The position numbers and the translations under genes were made by a program. A stretch of DNA of 64,000 bases, from contig NC_092870.1 in assembly GCF_032062135.1 (NCBI RefSeq), forward strand, positions 275,854 to 339,853. The letters run 5' to 3'. Of the stretch, positions 1-10,629 are shown piece by piece. This DNA comes from Pyxicephalus adspersus. Taxonomy: Eukaryota > Chordata > Amphibia > Anura > Pyxicephalidae. The notes beneath the pieces were generated by a model that worked only from the letters and a program-made list of their open reading frames with translations, was not told where the DNA came from and did not search any database. The first letter of the stretch is position 1. Each line of letters starts with the position of its first letter.

Positions 1-1583
1 CTATTTCGTTGCACAATTCAGACTTTGCCACGCAGTCCTGAGGTTGTGAAGCCTGGGTTTCCTCAGCCACAAGGGCGCAGCCATTCTAAGTGCCTTGCGG
101 GAGCAGGAGGACATATGGCTAAATCCCGACAGACTCCAGCCAGGCAAGGTTGTGTGTGACAACTGGGCCAACCTGCTGGCAGCCCTGCGTTGTGGGAAAC
201 TCACACACGTACCTTGCCTGGCTCACGTCATGAACCTGATAGTACAGCGCTTCCTTAGGAATTACCCAGGCCTCCAGCCGCTGTTGCTCAAGGCCAGAAA
301 GTTGTCAGTGCATTTCCGCCGGTCGTACACAGCCAGTGCCAGATTGGTGGATTTACAGCGAAATCTCAACCTGCTGGTGCACCAGTTAGTTTGTGATGTG
401 GCCACACGTTGGAACTCCACATTTTACATGCTGCAGCGGCTGGCTGAACAACAGAAAGCGGTGGTGGATTATGTGGCAGAGTCTCTTCGTTTCAGACGTA
501 TACCTACACTACCTTTCTTCAGCCCTGCGGAGTGGCTGCAAATTGAGGGTTTGTGCACTGTATTGTCGCCTTTTGAAGAGGCGACCAGGATGATCAGCAG
601 GGATCAGGCCTGTGTCAGTGACACCATCCCCATCATATGCCTGCTGGAACAGATGATGGTGGATCTCAGACACGACACAGAGCGGACGCTGCATCAAGCG
701 TGCCAACTAGGCATAGTGGAGGTATGGGAGAAAGGGGGAAAAGGAGGATATTGAGGGTACATGGCATCCATCCACCCAAACACAAGGCAGCATGTTCCGT
801 GGATGGCAAGAGCAGGTGGCGGAGGAGGAGGAGGAAGACGACGACCCTGTGCTGCTGTTCGATCCACAGGAGTGTGGGTCCAGAATTAACTCAGCTGTGG
901 GAAGTTTGAGCCACATGACAGCCTTCATGCAGGAGTGCATAGCCAAAGATCCGTGCATACAACACATAAAAACAAAGACTGACGACTATTGGATTGCTAC
1001 ATTACTGGATCCACGTTACAGGCCTGAGATACAACAACTGATCTTGCCCCAATACAGGGTACCTAAAATGCAGCACTACCAAGAAGTGCTTGTAAGGGAC
1101 TTGTGCTCCGCCTTTACGGCTGGCAGCAGCGATCCCTATGGCAGTTCCACCAGCCACCGGCATGGCATGGGTGGCGGCAGCAGTAGAGGTCGTCTAAGCC
1201 AAATTATGCAGGCTTTTTTTTAGCGGAAGCAAGCCAGCCGCCAGTCGTGCAGCAATTGCCAATGACACTCGGCAGTGCTGCTCAGTCATGGTGCCGGAAT
1301 ACCTGAGCTCTGCATTGGACATCTGCAACCTGCAAAGCCAGGACCCACTTGGTTACTGGGTATCCAAGCTTGAGCAGTGGCTGGAGCTGGCAGAACATGC
1401 CGGTAAGATTCTTGCCTGCCCAGCCGTAAGTGTGCTATCTGAAAGAGCGTTCAGTTCAGCTGGGGGCGTAGTGAGTGTGACAAGCGGATTCACCTCTCCA
1501 CAGAAAATGTCCACCAGATCACTTTTATTAAAATGAATAAGGCTTGGATTGGCAATTACTTCAACACCCCCTCTGCAGAGTGA
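1..1583 (+). pseudogene. hAT-superfamily transposase (ZBED-like), 5' end outside window
   Basis: C-terminal two thirds of a hAT transposase, the nuclear enzyme that excises and reinserts hAT DNA transposons. The piece at 95-754 carries the RNase-H-like core with the motif CDVATRWNSTFYML, typical of the ZBED/hAT family. The piece at 792-1223 is the helical insertion region (LLDPRYRP). The piece at 1288-1536 is the hAT C-terminal dimerisation domain (ACPAVSVLSERAFSSAGG). The frame changes near 745, again in 1223-1288, and near 1500, after which a reading ending in NYFNTPSAE stops at 1583. It cannot make one protein. The BED zinc finger lies upstream of the window. The family is clear; the exact subfamily is not. 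Confidence 0.9.
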
Positions 1584-1850
1584 ACTGATTAGTCGTCAAC
1601 TGCTGCATGACCTGCTGACACCTTGATGGGAAGAGCACTTTCACAGCCTTCTGCATCTCCTTCTACTCCTCCCCCTCGTGGCCCTCCACCTCTACTCGGT
1701 CTCTGAGGCCTATAACTTGCAATGTAGCTGTGTAACTGGCTAATTTTTTTTACTGAGCACCTCCTTCAGGGCCCTCTGCCTCCATCTATTTTGAGGCTTA
1801 TATCACTTGTAATGGAGCTGTGATTCATAATTAAATATTTGTATTTTTTG
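1584..1850 (+). other. hAT 3' non-coding segment, first copy
   Basis: Non-coding sequence after the transposase stop. The part at about 1725-1830 (GTGTAACTGGCTAA, then Cys/Pro-type CCCTC and CCTCT runs and TTGTAATGGAGC) reappears with changes at about 5935-6080. The 4-kb repeat block between them therefore looks like an insertion into, or expansion within, the 3' part of the hAT element. Confidence 0.5.
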
Positions 1851-2570
1851 TAGAGAAATACAGAAATTGTTTTTGTCCCTTTGGATAGATAGCAAGTGGT
1901 ATCAGAATGAAATATCTGTATTGTTTGGAGAGAAATGCATACATTTTTATGGCTTTGGGGATATATAGCAAAGTGGGATCAGAATGAAATATCTGTATTT
2001 TTTATGGCTATTTTCATAGCAAGTGGGTCTACAATTGTGTGTGTGTGTGTGTTTTTTTTTTTTGGATAGAGATTTTTCTGGCTTTTGTGATAGATTGCAA
2101 GAGGTATCATAATTTAAGATACATCTTGCAATCTATCACAAAAAACTCAAACATTTCTGTATTTCTCTCCATAAAATACAGATATTTAAATCTGATAGCT
2201 CTTGCTATACATCCACAAAGCTAGAATAAATTTCTGTATTTCTCTCAAAAAAATACAGATATTTAAATCTGATAGCTCTTGCTATACATCCACAAAGCTA
2301 GAATAAATTTCTGTATTTCTCTCAAAAAAATACAGATATTTAAATCTGATAGCTCTTGCTATCTATCCAAAAGGCCATAAAAAAATATATATTTCTCTCC
2401 AAAAAATACAGATATTTTATTCTGATAGCACTTGGTATGTATCTTAAAACCCATAAAAATTATTGTTTTTATCTGAAACAAATACAGATATTTAACTGTT
2501 ATAGCACTTGCTAGATATCCACAAATGATAAAAAATGTATCTATTTCCCCGCTGATTCCACCAAGCCTTT
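1840..2570. repeat. AT-rich tandem array that flips orientation at a hairpin
   Basis: Units of roughly 60-80 bp contain AAATACAGATATTT, CTGATAGC and CTTGCTAT on the right half, and the reverse complement (AAATATCTGTATTTTT, AGCAAGTGG) on the left half. The flip point is a hairpin: arm 2083-2108 pairs with 2118-2143 over 26 bases with one mismatch, and the loop is 9 bases. The array contains a short GT run at about 2038-2051 and no plausible gene. Confidence 0.75.
2083..2143. repeat. 26-bp-arm hairpin at the centre of the array
   Basis: The left arm begins TTTTGTGATAGATTGC and the right arm ends GCAATCTATCACAAAA. A 9-base loop (2109-2117) separates them. Both sides continue as inverted copies of the same array unit, so the hairpin is the symmetry centre of the 1840-2570 block. 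Confidence 0.8.
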
Positions 2571-2599
2571 TCCCTTTTATGTGGTTTCACTAGATAGTA

Positions 2600-3985
2600 G
2601 GTATGGAAAGTGTGAATTTCATTCATCCATTCATGTCTCAAATAGCTACAGCTTTTACATTGTCCATAGAGGTGATGGCCTCAACCTCTAATGCGGTCCT
2701 TGCTCCGTCACAGGGCCCACCTCCTCCTCCTGCTGTTACTGCTGCCACCTGCCCGGTACCCAGCTGTAGATGCCAGTTAACAACACTGTCCATGCATTTA
2801 CAAATTTGCAAATGGGAAAAGGCAGTCCCCTACACAGCAATGTCTCCAGTAGCTTCAGCTTCTACACTGTCCATGTAGGTGATGACCTCAATCTTTATTG
2901 CTGTCCTTGATCCATCTCAGGGCTTACCTCCTCCTCCTCATGCTGTTACTGCTGCTGCCTGCCCAGTACCCAGCTCTAGACACCAGTTACCAATGCCGTC
3001 CACACTTCATCTCGGAGCCCACTGCCTCCTCCTCCTGCTGTTAATGCTTCTGCCTGCCCAGTACCCACCTACAGATTCTGCCACTTACAAATGCTGTCCA
3101 TACTCATCTCAGGTCCTAACCCCTCCCCCTCATGATGTTACTGCTGCTGCGTACCCATAACAATGCAGTCCATGCCGCATTTTACAAAGTTGCAGATAGG
3201 AAAAGGCAGTCCCCTACACCGCAATATCTCTATTAGCTACAGCTTCTACACTGTCCATATAGGTGATGGCCTCAACCACTAATGCTGTCCTTGCTCCGTC
3301 TCAGGGCCCACCGCCGCCTCCTCCCAGTACCCAGCTCTAGATGCCAGTTAACAATGCCATCCACACTTCTCAGGGCCCACCGCCTCCTCCTCCTGCTGTT
3401 ACTGCTGCTGCCTGCCCAGTAACGAAATCTGGATGCCAATTACTAATGTCGTCCAGACTTCGTCTCAGGGCCCACCGCCTTCTACTTGCTGTTACTGCTG
3501 CTGCCTGCCCAGTACCCAACTCTAGATGCCAGTTCCTAGGGCTGTTCTCATTTCGTCTCAGAGCCCACAGCCTCCTCCTCCTGCTGGTATTGCTTCTGCC
3601 TGCCCAGTACCCAGCTATAGATGCTGCCACTTACAAATGCTGTCCACACTCCGTCTCAGGGCCTTACGCCGCCTCCTCATGCTGTTACTGCTGCTGCCTA
3701 CCCAGTACCCAGCTGTAGATACCAGTTAACAATGCTGTCCATGCCAAGTTGCAGATAGGAAAAGGAAGTCCCCTACACAGCAATGTCTCCAGTAGATACA
3801 GCTTCTACACCGTCCATATAGGTGATGGCCTCAACCACTAATGCCGTCCTTGCTCAGTCTCGGGGCCCTCCGCCTCCTCTTCCCAGTACCCAGCTCTAGA
3901 TGCCAGTTAACAATGCCATCCACACTTCTCAGGGCCCACCGCCTACTCTTCCTGCTCTTACTGCTGCTGCATGACCACTGCCTAG
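2600..3985. repeat. GC-rich tandem array with CTC/CTG-rich unit, plus orientation
   Basis: Tandem units of roughly 100-140 bp contain in order CAGGGCCCACCGCC, runs of CTCCTC, GCTGTTACTGCTGCTG, CCTGCCCAGTACCCAG, CTCTAGATGCCAGTTA and ACAATGCCGTCC. Several open frames on both strands are translations of the unit (poly-Pro, Leu or Arg) and show no domain. A longer-period linker with TACACAGCAATGTCTCC recurs at about 2830, 3210 and 3773, suggesting a higher-order repeat of about 400-560 bp. Confidence 0.8.
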
Positions 3986-4079
3986 AACCCAGCTCTAGAT
4001 GCCAGACTAGACTGAAGCTCAACAGGGTCTTCTTTCACCGCTATGTGTAACGGGAACCGAGAGGTCCTGGATGACCACA

Positions 4080-4825
4080 TTGAGCCATGAGGATATTCAG
4101 CTAAGCAGACGTCCGGAGACTTCTCCACAATAAGTATGTGGCTGTCCTGGGAGATTCTATTCAAAGATCTTGTGAAAATACTGCAGAATGATGAGTTTCG
4201 GACTGAGAACCAGCTGAAAGGGAAGGGTGAGATGTCATTTGCAAACGACACGTTGGGGGATCTCTGGGTGAAATACACAATGGCAATATTTACCGCGAAG
4301 TGCGTCTTTACAGAAGTGACCACCACCACCTCTTTTTCCTGACCTGTGTCTCTTCTAGGTACATAGAGAGCGTGCTGGCCGACTTCGAACATGGACCTCA
4401 GCCCAACGTTGTCGTCATCATCAACTCGTGTATATAGGATGCTATCCGGTATCATGAGCAATCACTGCAAATGTACAAAACCAACCTGGACCACCTGTTT
4501 ATTCGGCTTACTGAGGTCCTGAGCCCCAAATGTCTGGTGATCTGCAACATGGCCATGCCTGTTGGATTCAAAGCTGGTGAAGTGCTAGAGTACCCAATTT
4601 CTAATGTGCACTGGGACATCATAGAAGGGAATTTCTACAGCACCACTCTGGCAGATTTTCACCAATTTGATGTGATTGACATGCACTTCCACTTCGAGCT
4701 GCGCTCCAGGGTTAAAGATGCCACCCACTCGAATCAGCTGGAATCATCGGAAGTATACCTGCATCCTCATGGCTCATATTGATCAAGCCTGGGGTGTGCA
4801 GCAGGACGAGGAGGCGGTGGGCTCC
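4080..4825 (+). pseudogene. PC-esterase domain (PCED1/FAM113-like) pseudogene fragment
   Basis: Translation of the plus strand in shifting frames matches, from memory, the vertebrate PC-esterase domain proteins PCED1A/B, predicted SGNH/GDSL-type acyl esterases. Visible in order: HNKYVAVLGDSIQRS (about 4123-4167, the GDS catalytic-serine block), KDLVKILQND, QLKGKGEMSFANDT, YREVRLYRSDHHH, YIESVLADFEHGPQPNV, then NLDHLFIRL, LVICNMAMPVG, IIEGNFYSTTLADFHQFDV, DMHFHFE and HIDQAWGV. The order and spacing are right for the domain. It is broken by a small deletion after the GDS block, a frameshift near 4300 and an in-frame TAG near 4435. It lies between oppositely oriented copies of one repeat and its last codons run into that repeat. 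It could be a retrocopy or transposon-captured host gene piece; no intron is obvious. Confidence 0.8.
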
Positions 4826-5345
4826 GAGACGGAGCCTGGATAGCATTGGTAACTGGCATCTAGAGCTGGGTACTGGGCAGGCAGCAGCAGTAACACATGA
4901 GGAGGAGGCGGTGGGCCCTGAGACAGAGCAAGGACGGCATTAGAGGTTGAGGAGGCCATCACCTATATGGACAAGTGTAGAAGCTGCAGTGCTCAACCCA
5001 GAAATATTTTTAAGCCGGGTGGGAAGAAATTTTAGGTGGGTGGCAGCCCCTGTATTGTGACCAAACTCTTTGGAAACCACCCAAAAACAGCCGGGTGGGT
5101 GCTGAAAAGTGCCGGGTGGTGCGCCCAGCTAAAAGTGCCTGGGAAGAACCCTGAGCTGTAGCTATTGGAGACTTGAATGGATGAACGAGATTCCGATCTG
5201 TCCCTACCTATGTAGTGAAACCACATGAAAGGGAATGGGCTTGGCAGAATCAGCGGGGAAAGAAGACCCTTGAGTCTAGTCTGGCTTTTAGAGCTGGGTA
5301 ACGGGCAGGCGGCAGCAGTAAGAGCAGGAGGAGTAACACAGCCAT
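4796..5345. repeat. Same GC-rich array, minus orientation
   Basis: After the PCED1-like fragment the 2600-3985 unit appears as its reverse complement: GAGGAGGCGGTGGGC, CTGGCATCTAGAGCTGGG, TACTGGGCAGGCAGCAGC. Orientation switches back near 5345. The pseudogene is thus flanked by inverted arms of a shared repeat. Confidence 0.75.
4987..5153. mobile_element. hAT-type MITE, about 167 bp
   Basis: Begins CAGTGCTCAACCCAG and ends CTGGGAAGAACCCTG, imperfect terminal inverted repeats. AGCTG is repeated at 4982-4986 and 5154-5158, and removing the element restores a continuous repeat unit seen elsewhere (AGCTGTAGCTATT). The left-end motif with CCGGGTGG is shared with the starts of the longer repeats at 26,583 and 41,912. 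Confidence 0.65.
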
Positions 5346-5930
5346 CCACACTTCGTCTCAGGGCCCACCGCCATTGTAGGGACAGTGGGAATCTCATTCA
5401 TCCATTCGTGTCTCAAATGGCTACATTTTCTACACTGTGAATAAAGGATGATGGCCACAACCTCTAATGCTGTCCTTGCTCTGTCTCGGGGCCCACCGCC
5501 TCCTCCTCATGCTGTTACTGCTGCTGCCTGCCCAGTACCCAGCTCTAGATGCCAGTTAACAATGCTGTCCACGATCCGTCTCAGGGCCCACCTCCTCCTC
5601 CTGCTGTTGCTGCTGCCACCTGTTAGTACTCCATTCCTAAAAATGGTATTACAGACATCTAGGTGGCATTGATGATGCACTACACCCAGCTCTAGATGCC
5701 AGTTAACAATGCTGTCCACGATCCGTCTCAGGGCCCACCTCCTCCTCCTGCTGTTGCTGCTGCCACCTGTTAGTACTCCATTCCTAAAAATGGTATTACA
5801 GACATCTAGGTGGCATTGATGATGCACTACACCCAGCTCTAGATGCCAGTTACCAAAGCGGTCCCCGCTCCGACTCAGTGGCCACTGCCTCCTCCTGCTG
5901 CTGCCCCCTGTCAGTTGTAACTTTATAACA
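5345..5930. repeat. GC-rich array, plus orientation, with a 147-bp tandem duplication
   Basis: The CTC/CTG unit resumes in plus orientation. Within it, a segment at about 5545-5691 is repeated almost identically at about 5692-5838. The marker TTAGTACTCCATTCC occurs at 5623 and 5770, 147 bp apart. The high identity indicates a recent duplication. Confidence 0.8.
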
Positions 5931-6312
5931 GTGCTGTGTAGCTGGCTAATTTTTTCACTTAAAGGCCCCCCTCAGGGACCTCTGCTTCTACTCTGAAGCC
6001 TGTGTATGGCTTGTAACGGAGCGGTGAAACCTGGTGGCTAATTTTTGGACCAGAGGAATCCCCTCGTGGCCCTCTCTGCCTCTACTCAAAGGCTGGTATA
6101 AAATCCGGCATGTTCCCTTGACCGCCCCATAAAATGGCCTTACCAGCAACATAAAAAAAGCCTTCCTTATTTTTTTTTTTTTTTATACCGTGTTGTGCAG
6201 ATTTTATAGGCTGTAGAAGCTCTACACTGTCCCGAAAAACAACCCGAATAATTTTGCTCTATTGACCGAATAACAGTCGAATCGAATAGTGAGCTATTCG
6301 ACCAACACTATA
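5931..6312. mobile_element. 3' end of the hAT element with terminal repeat
   Basis: Second copy of the hAT 3' segment (5935-6080), then a T-run (6172-6184) and a terminal block with CGAATAACAGTCG, ATTCGAATCG-like motifs and AGCTATTCGACCAACACTA at the right edge (about 6290-6312). The reverse complement TAGTGTTGGTCGAATAG looks like a hAT-type terminus. The partner terminus lies left of the window, so the boundary is tentative. Confidence 0.55.
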
Positions 6313-7830
6313 TATGAATAACAGAAGAATACTGGGTATGATATAGAGGGGGAATGAATGTGAGAAATATTGGGTATGGTGTAGGGGAGGAATGGTTGTA
6401 TAATATCAGCATATAAATACTGGTTATGGCATAGTGGAGAAATGTATAGGTAAAGTATTCAATATCAAGTTATGGCATAGTAAAGGACTAGATGTGTAGA
6501 ATAAAGCAAATGTTGGTTATTGTATAATTCAGGAAAATATTTACAGGAATATCAGAAAACTGGGTAAATACGAATAGCTGAGTTTGTAGTAATTGATATT
6601 TTGGTATAGCAAGAAATAATACAATATTATATTTAATGTACAGCGCTGCGTAATATGTTGGCGCTATATAAATCCTGTTTAATAATAATAATAATAATAA
6701 TATAGGAATTGCAGAGTTTGGTGGATGACTGTATGTACAGGAATATCAACAGGAGGACTGGATGTGTTGGTATAGCAAAAGTATGTTAATAGTGCATGGT
6801 TGTATGTCCAGAGATATCAAGGGACTAGATGTATAGAGATACCAGAGTTTGTTTATGGTGCATGACTTTGTGTCCAGGAAAAATTCCTAACCTCTATAGT
6901 AAATAAGCCCTAATGTCTGGATATGTGGTGTATATTTGAGGATGCCTGGGAAATAGTACAGTAAAGAACTGGATGTGTGGTAATAGTACTGTAGATCTGG
7001 TTATGTTACAGTGAGGACTGAACATAAAGGGATAGCAAAGAGTGCTTTGTTAGGGTAAAGCACAGCCTTGCCTTTATAGAAACATGGAAGGTGTAATTCT
7101 AGTATATAAATATCAAAGAATGTGTGTTACAGTATGGCGGAGGGTTGCATCTACTGAAATAGAATATAATGTCTGAGTTTGGTACAGGAGAGAATTGGAT
7201 GTATGGGAAAGGTAGAGGATGTGTGCCTATGTTGTGGTGGAAGACTGGATCTATTGGGACAGTTAAAGTCCAAGGTAAGTAAAATATAAAAATACTGGAA
7301 GTATAGAATAGGTAAGGATTTAGGTTTATTGCATAGTGGAAGACTGGATCATTTGTGATAGGTAAGAATGTCAGAGTATTGTTCAATGTAGGAGAACTTG
7401 ATGTATAGGAATAACAAGGATGTGTGATTTTGTATGGTGAAGAAAATCTTGTAAAATTATATAGGAGTGCTGTGGATGTATAAGAAGAGATGATCTGTGG
7501 TTATTGTATGGTGCAGAACTGGATCTAGTGGGGTGGGTCTGGGAACTGGATTAATAGGAATAGGTGAAAATAGTCTTTATTTTTTATTTTATTTATTTTT
7601 GAAATAATGTGCAGGACTGTGTTTATGGAGATAGCAGAGAAAACCTAAAGTTTGATAAGTGAAAAAGTATATGTTTAAGAAAACAGAGCAAGTTTTGTTA
7701 TGATAGACTGATAAACAGGATGTGATGTACTGAAGCAGCATATATTGTGGTGTGTGGGTTTTTTTTTGTTTTTTTTTTTGTAGTTTTTAGATATGTGATA
7801 TGTGGGATTCGTTGGAAAACTGAATCTGCT
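6313..7830. repeat. Degenerate minisatellite-like region
   Basis: Loose repetition of about 55-70 bp built from GGTTATGGTATAG, GAGGAATGG or GGACTGGATG, TGTATAGGAATA and GCAAAGTGT-type blocks across the whole interval. Identity between units is low. A few open frames occur (for example 7099-7386 minus) but are low-complexity translations of the repeat. Confidence 0.6.
6640..6703 (+). mobile_element. L2/SINE-type 3' tail
   Basis: TACAGCGCTGCGTAATATG, then GGCGCTATATAAAT and an AAT microsatellite. The same tail ends the repeat at 8740-8977 and appears reversed at 59,468-59,530. This pattern is common at 3' ends of vertebrate L2-lineage LINEs and their SINEs. Confidence 0.7.
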
Positions 7831-8639
7831 GATTACTTCCTTATCCACTCTTGAAGGACACCAATTCCTTGTTCGTAGTCTACATTAAAATCCTATCTTC
7901 CTGTCAGGTGGTCTGTGTTGAAGGATCTTGGGGCTGTGTTATATCTAGTCACCTAGTGCATGACTTTGCCTGGGCAATTTCATGTCATTGTTGCGCCAAG
8001 ACCCTCTGATACAGAAAATATCACATATCCAGTCCCTAAGCATGACTGGTAGGAGGAAGGTGCATGTTTGTGTGTTGGGGTGGGGAGGCACTGATTTAAG
8101 CTGCATGTCCTAGTTGTGTCTAGTTGTATGCTTTCCTTACTAATCAATTCTAGATAATGACTGAGTCATTGTATTTTAAACCTCAACATTTCTATGCCAG
8201 AAGATTGGTTTTCATTGTCTAGAGCTATCATCACAGTAAATAAGGAGCATGCCATTTAAAGTATGGGTGTATATGCCTAACAAGTATAGGATACAGTTGG
8301 AGTTATTCTTTTGCATGTAGAGAACAGCAGTGAGCAGTCTTTGTTGTTCTAGGTGTTGTAGGAATACCAGATTATAGAACTAATGCTGACCATACAATAG
8401 CAAGTTCAGCCACTTTTATGGAATCAAAAGTCACTGCAAGACCGAAAGCAAACTACTATGAAAAAAATGATCAACCAACAAACTTCAGATTGAAACTCAG
8501 TAGAGTTGGAAAGGATTAAAATGTTGTCTTTTCTGCAATACACCTCTGTTTGTTCTGGTGACCATTGTGTCAGATTACAGAGAAAATCCAAGAATTCAAA
8601 GTTGTCACCACAGCAAGATATTAAAGAAAACCATTTTAT
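7831..8639. other. Unassigned AT-rich sequence
   Basis: No convincing coding frame, terminal repeat or RNA gene was recognised here. The short open frame at 8424-8678 (minus) lacks any recognisable domain. Confidence 0.4.
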
Positions 8640-8739
8640 TCTCACTCTTGGCTGGTGAAACAAGTGGCTTGGAATCAAGTTGAGTTAGAAAACACATTTT
8701 TCTGATATTGTGCATTTGGGAGTTGTCTGTTTGACTGTT

Positions 8740-8977
8740 AAGTTTGTTGGGACTGCATGGGTTTCCTCCGGGTACTCCGGTTTCCTCCCACATCCCAAAA
8801 ACATGCAGTTAGGTTAAATGGCTTTCCCCTAAATTGACCTTAGACTACATTAATGACATATGACTTTAGTAGGGACATTAGATTGTGAGCTCCTTTGAGG
8901 GACAGTTAGTGACATGACTATGGACTTTGTACAGCGCTGCGTAATATGATGGTGCTATATCAATACTGTATAATAAC
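8740..8977 (+). mobile_element. L2-like / SINE 3' fragment inserted in CR1 leader
   Basis: Contains GGGTACTCCGGTTTCCTCCC, CATCCCAAAAACATGCA, GATTGTGAGCTCC and finally TACAGCGCTGCGTAATATG with GGTGCTATAT and AATA. This block order is characteristic of vertebrate L2-type 3' ends. The related CR1 copy at 44,516-44,745 lacks it, so it is an insertion. Confidence 0.7.
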
Positions 8978-9034
8978 TACAAACTGTAAGTAAACTTTTA
9001 CAACTCCTTGTAAACAAACATTGTAACTGTGAAA

Positions 9035-10015
9035 ATGAGTGGTATCAAGGTGGAAGGTTTGGTTCAGTGCACAGTCTGCCATATGTATGCACAAATAGAG
9101 GAACAGTGCCTAGGTGAATACCGCTGTGACATATGTGAGCAAGTCGCCCTTCTGGTATCTAGCATTGGAGAGCTGGAGAAGCACATTGCAACACTGAAAT
9201 CAGTCGATCACCTTGATGGGGGTCTCCTGCTCCATGAGCAGGCAGTTAATGGCTTAGATGTGGAGTGTGGAGAGGTTTATCAGGATAAACATGTAGGGAG
9301 TTGGGTTACTGTAGTTAGAGGGAGTGGTAGGGGCACCCATAAAATGAATGCCAGCTCTGTGTTTGAGCACCCTAACATATTTGCAAAGTTATGTGAAGAT
9401 GTGCAGGTGGCAGACCCACTGGTGGCAACTCCAGATGTTACTGTTACCCCTAACAGCCAGGAGAGCAGCCCATCTAGTAGGGGTGGGGGGGAGGGAAATG
9501 CAGGAAGGAAAAGACAAGTGGTTGTCATAGGGGATTCTATGATCGGGAGGACAGATAGAATAGTTTGTCGCCCGGATCCCTTCAACCGAATGGTTTGCTG
9601 TCTCCCTGGTGCCAGGGTTAAGCATGTGGTGGACACATTACTGGGAGGGACTTGACAGGACCCAGCTGTCTTGGTCTATGTTGAAAGCAATGACAAGATG
9701 GATGGAAGATGGAAGATCCTTAAAAATTAGATTAAAAAACTAGGCTTCAAGTTGAAGGAAAGGACCTCCAAGATTATGTTCTCTGGAATATTGCCTGTGC
9801 CATGTGCAACACAGGAAAGGCAGAGCGAGCTTAGACAGCTAAACACATGGCTTAAGTCCTGGTGCAAAAGTGAAGGGTTTGGGTTCATAGAGCACTGGGC
9901 TGACTTTTCATTGGGGTACAACCTGTATGCCAGAGATGGTTTGCACCTAAATGAAAGGGGGTCTGCTGTGCTCAGGGAAAGATTTAGGGGAATGGTGGAG
10001 GGATATTTAAACTAG
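9035..10015 (+). pseudogene. CR1 ORF1 protein with SGNH esterase domain
   Basis: ORF1 of a CR1-clade non-LTR retrotransposon, an RNA-binding/chaperone-type protein whose C-terminal part is an esterase-like domain. The start is chosen at the ATG giving MSGIKVEG. A CHMYAQIEEQC and YRCDICE cysteine pattern near residues 10-35 suggests a zinc-binding N terminus. The esterase part shows VVIGDSMIGRTDRI (GDS block with the candidate serine), CCLPGARV, and after a break FSGILPVPCAT and LYARDGLHLNERG (Asp/His block). A stop at 9653-9655 and a disturbed stretch at 9656-9750 separate the halves, so it is dead. ORF2 lies downstream. Confidence 0.88.
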
Positions 10016-10166
10016 GACCAGAGGGGGATGGGACAGGTAAATAAGGTGGCAGAAAGGTTAGTAAGGGATCAGCCACTAGTGGAGGGTGGGGAGGGATTGT
10101 GCAGTACTAGTTGTACTGAAAAACAAAATCGATTTAGCAAACAATGCTGCTGAATGCAGCAATAGT

Positions 10167-10426
10167 TTAACCACCTAAGCGGTAATCCTGAGCCACACTC
10201 GAGATTACTTTAACCTACAAAAAAACACATTTGGCTTGCTCCATCGCTGTCCCCCGGTGTCCTGCTCGTCCTCGCAGGTCCTGGGGACACGTCTGCCTCT
10301 TCCGATCTCCAGCCGCTAACTGCAGAGCCGAGATCAATGGGGTTTCCCGTGGGAAATTTAAATTTACTTTGTATTGGATTCAATACAAAATAGCTGTATT
10401 ACGTCCAATACAAAGAAATATTCATA

Positions 10427-10482
<56 letters not shown>

Positions 10483-10629
10483 TGCTGTACAGTTATATTA
10501 CATGTTAGACTATAAAAACTAATATATATATAATTTTTTAATTTTAAAGTTTATTACATTTATTAAAACAAAAATTGTATCACTTTTTGCATGGAAATTT
10601 GGACAGAATCAGACCGCTAGGGGGGTTCA
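10167..10629. mobile_element. TTAA-type (piggyBac-like) MITE inside the CR1
   Basis: Left end TTAACCACCTAAGCGG and right end CCGCTAGGGGGGTT are inverted, and the insertion sits between CR1 ORF1 and ORF2. It shares termini and the internal TTTGTATTGGATTCAATA motif with the 720-bp copy at 51,551-52,270. It contains a TA microsatellite at about 10,432-10,477. Confidence 0.75.
10432..10477. repeat. (TA)n microsatellite
   Basis: About 23 uninterrupted TA dinucleotides inside the MITE. Confidence 0.95.

Larger units (their letters stand above)
8640..10166 (+). mobile_element. CR1 LINE, 5' region and ORF1
   Basis: Starts at about 8640 with a 5' untranslated segment (ACTCTTGGCTGGTGAAAC) that recurs at 44,516, showing it belongs to the element. 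It holds ORF1, and the same LINE continues after a MITE at 10,630. A separate L2-like insertion interrupts the leader at about 8740-8977. Confidence 0.8.

Noticed and set aside
2603..3729. Several 65-125-residue open frames in the CTC/CTG array
   Set aside because: They are low-complexity translations of a tandem repeat, open on both strands, with no start context or domain.
9280..9636. 118-residue minus-strand frame
   Set aside because: Antisense shadow of CR1 ORF1.
4120..10015. PCED1-like fragment as a piece of CR1 ORF1, since both have a GDS esterase block
   Set aside because: Their sequences outside the short GDS block differ completely and match different families.
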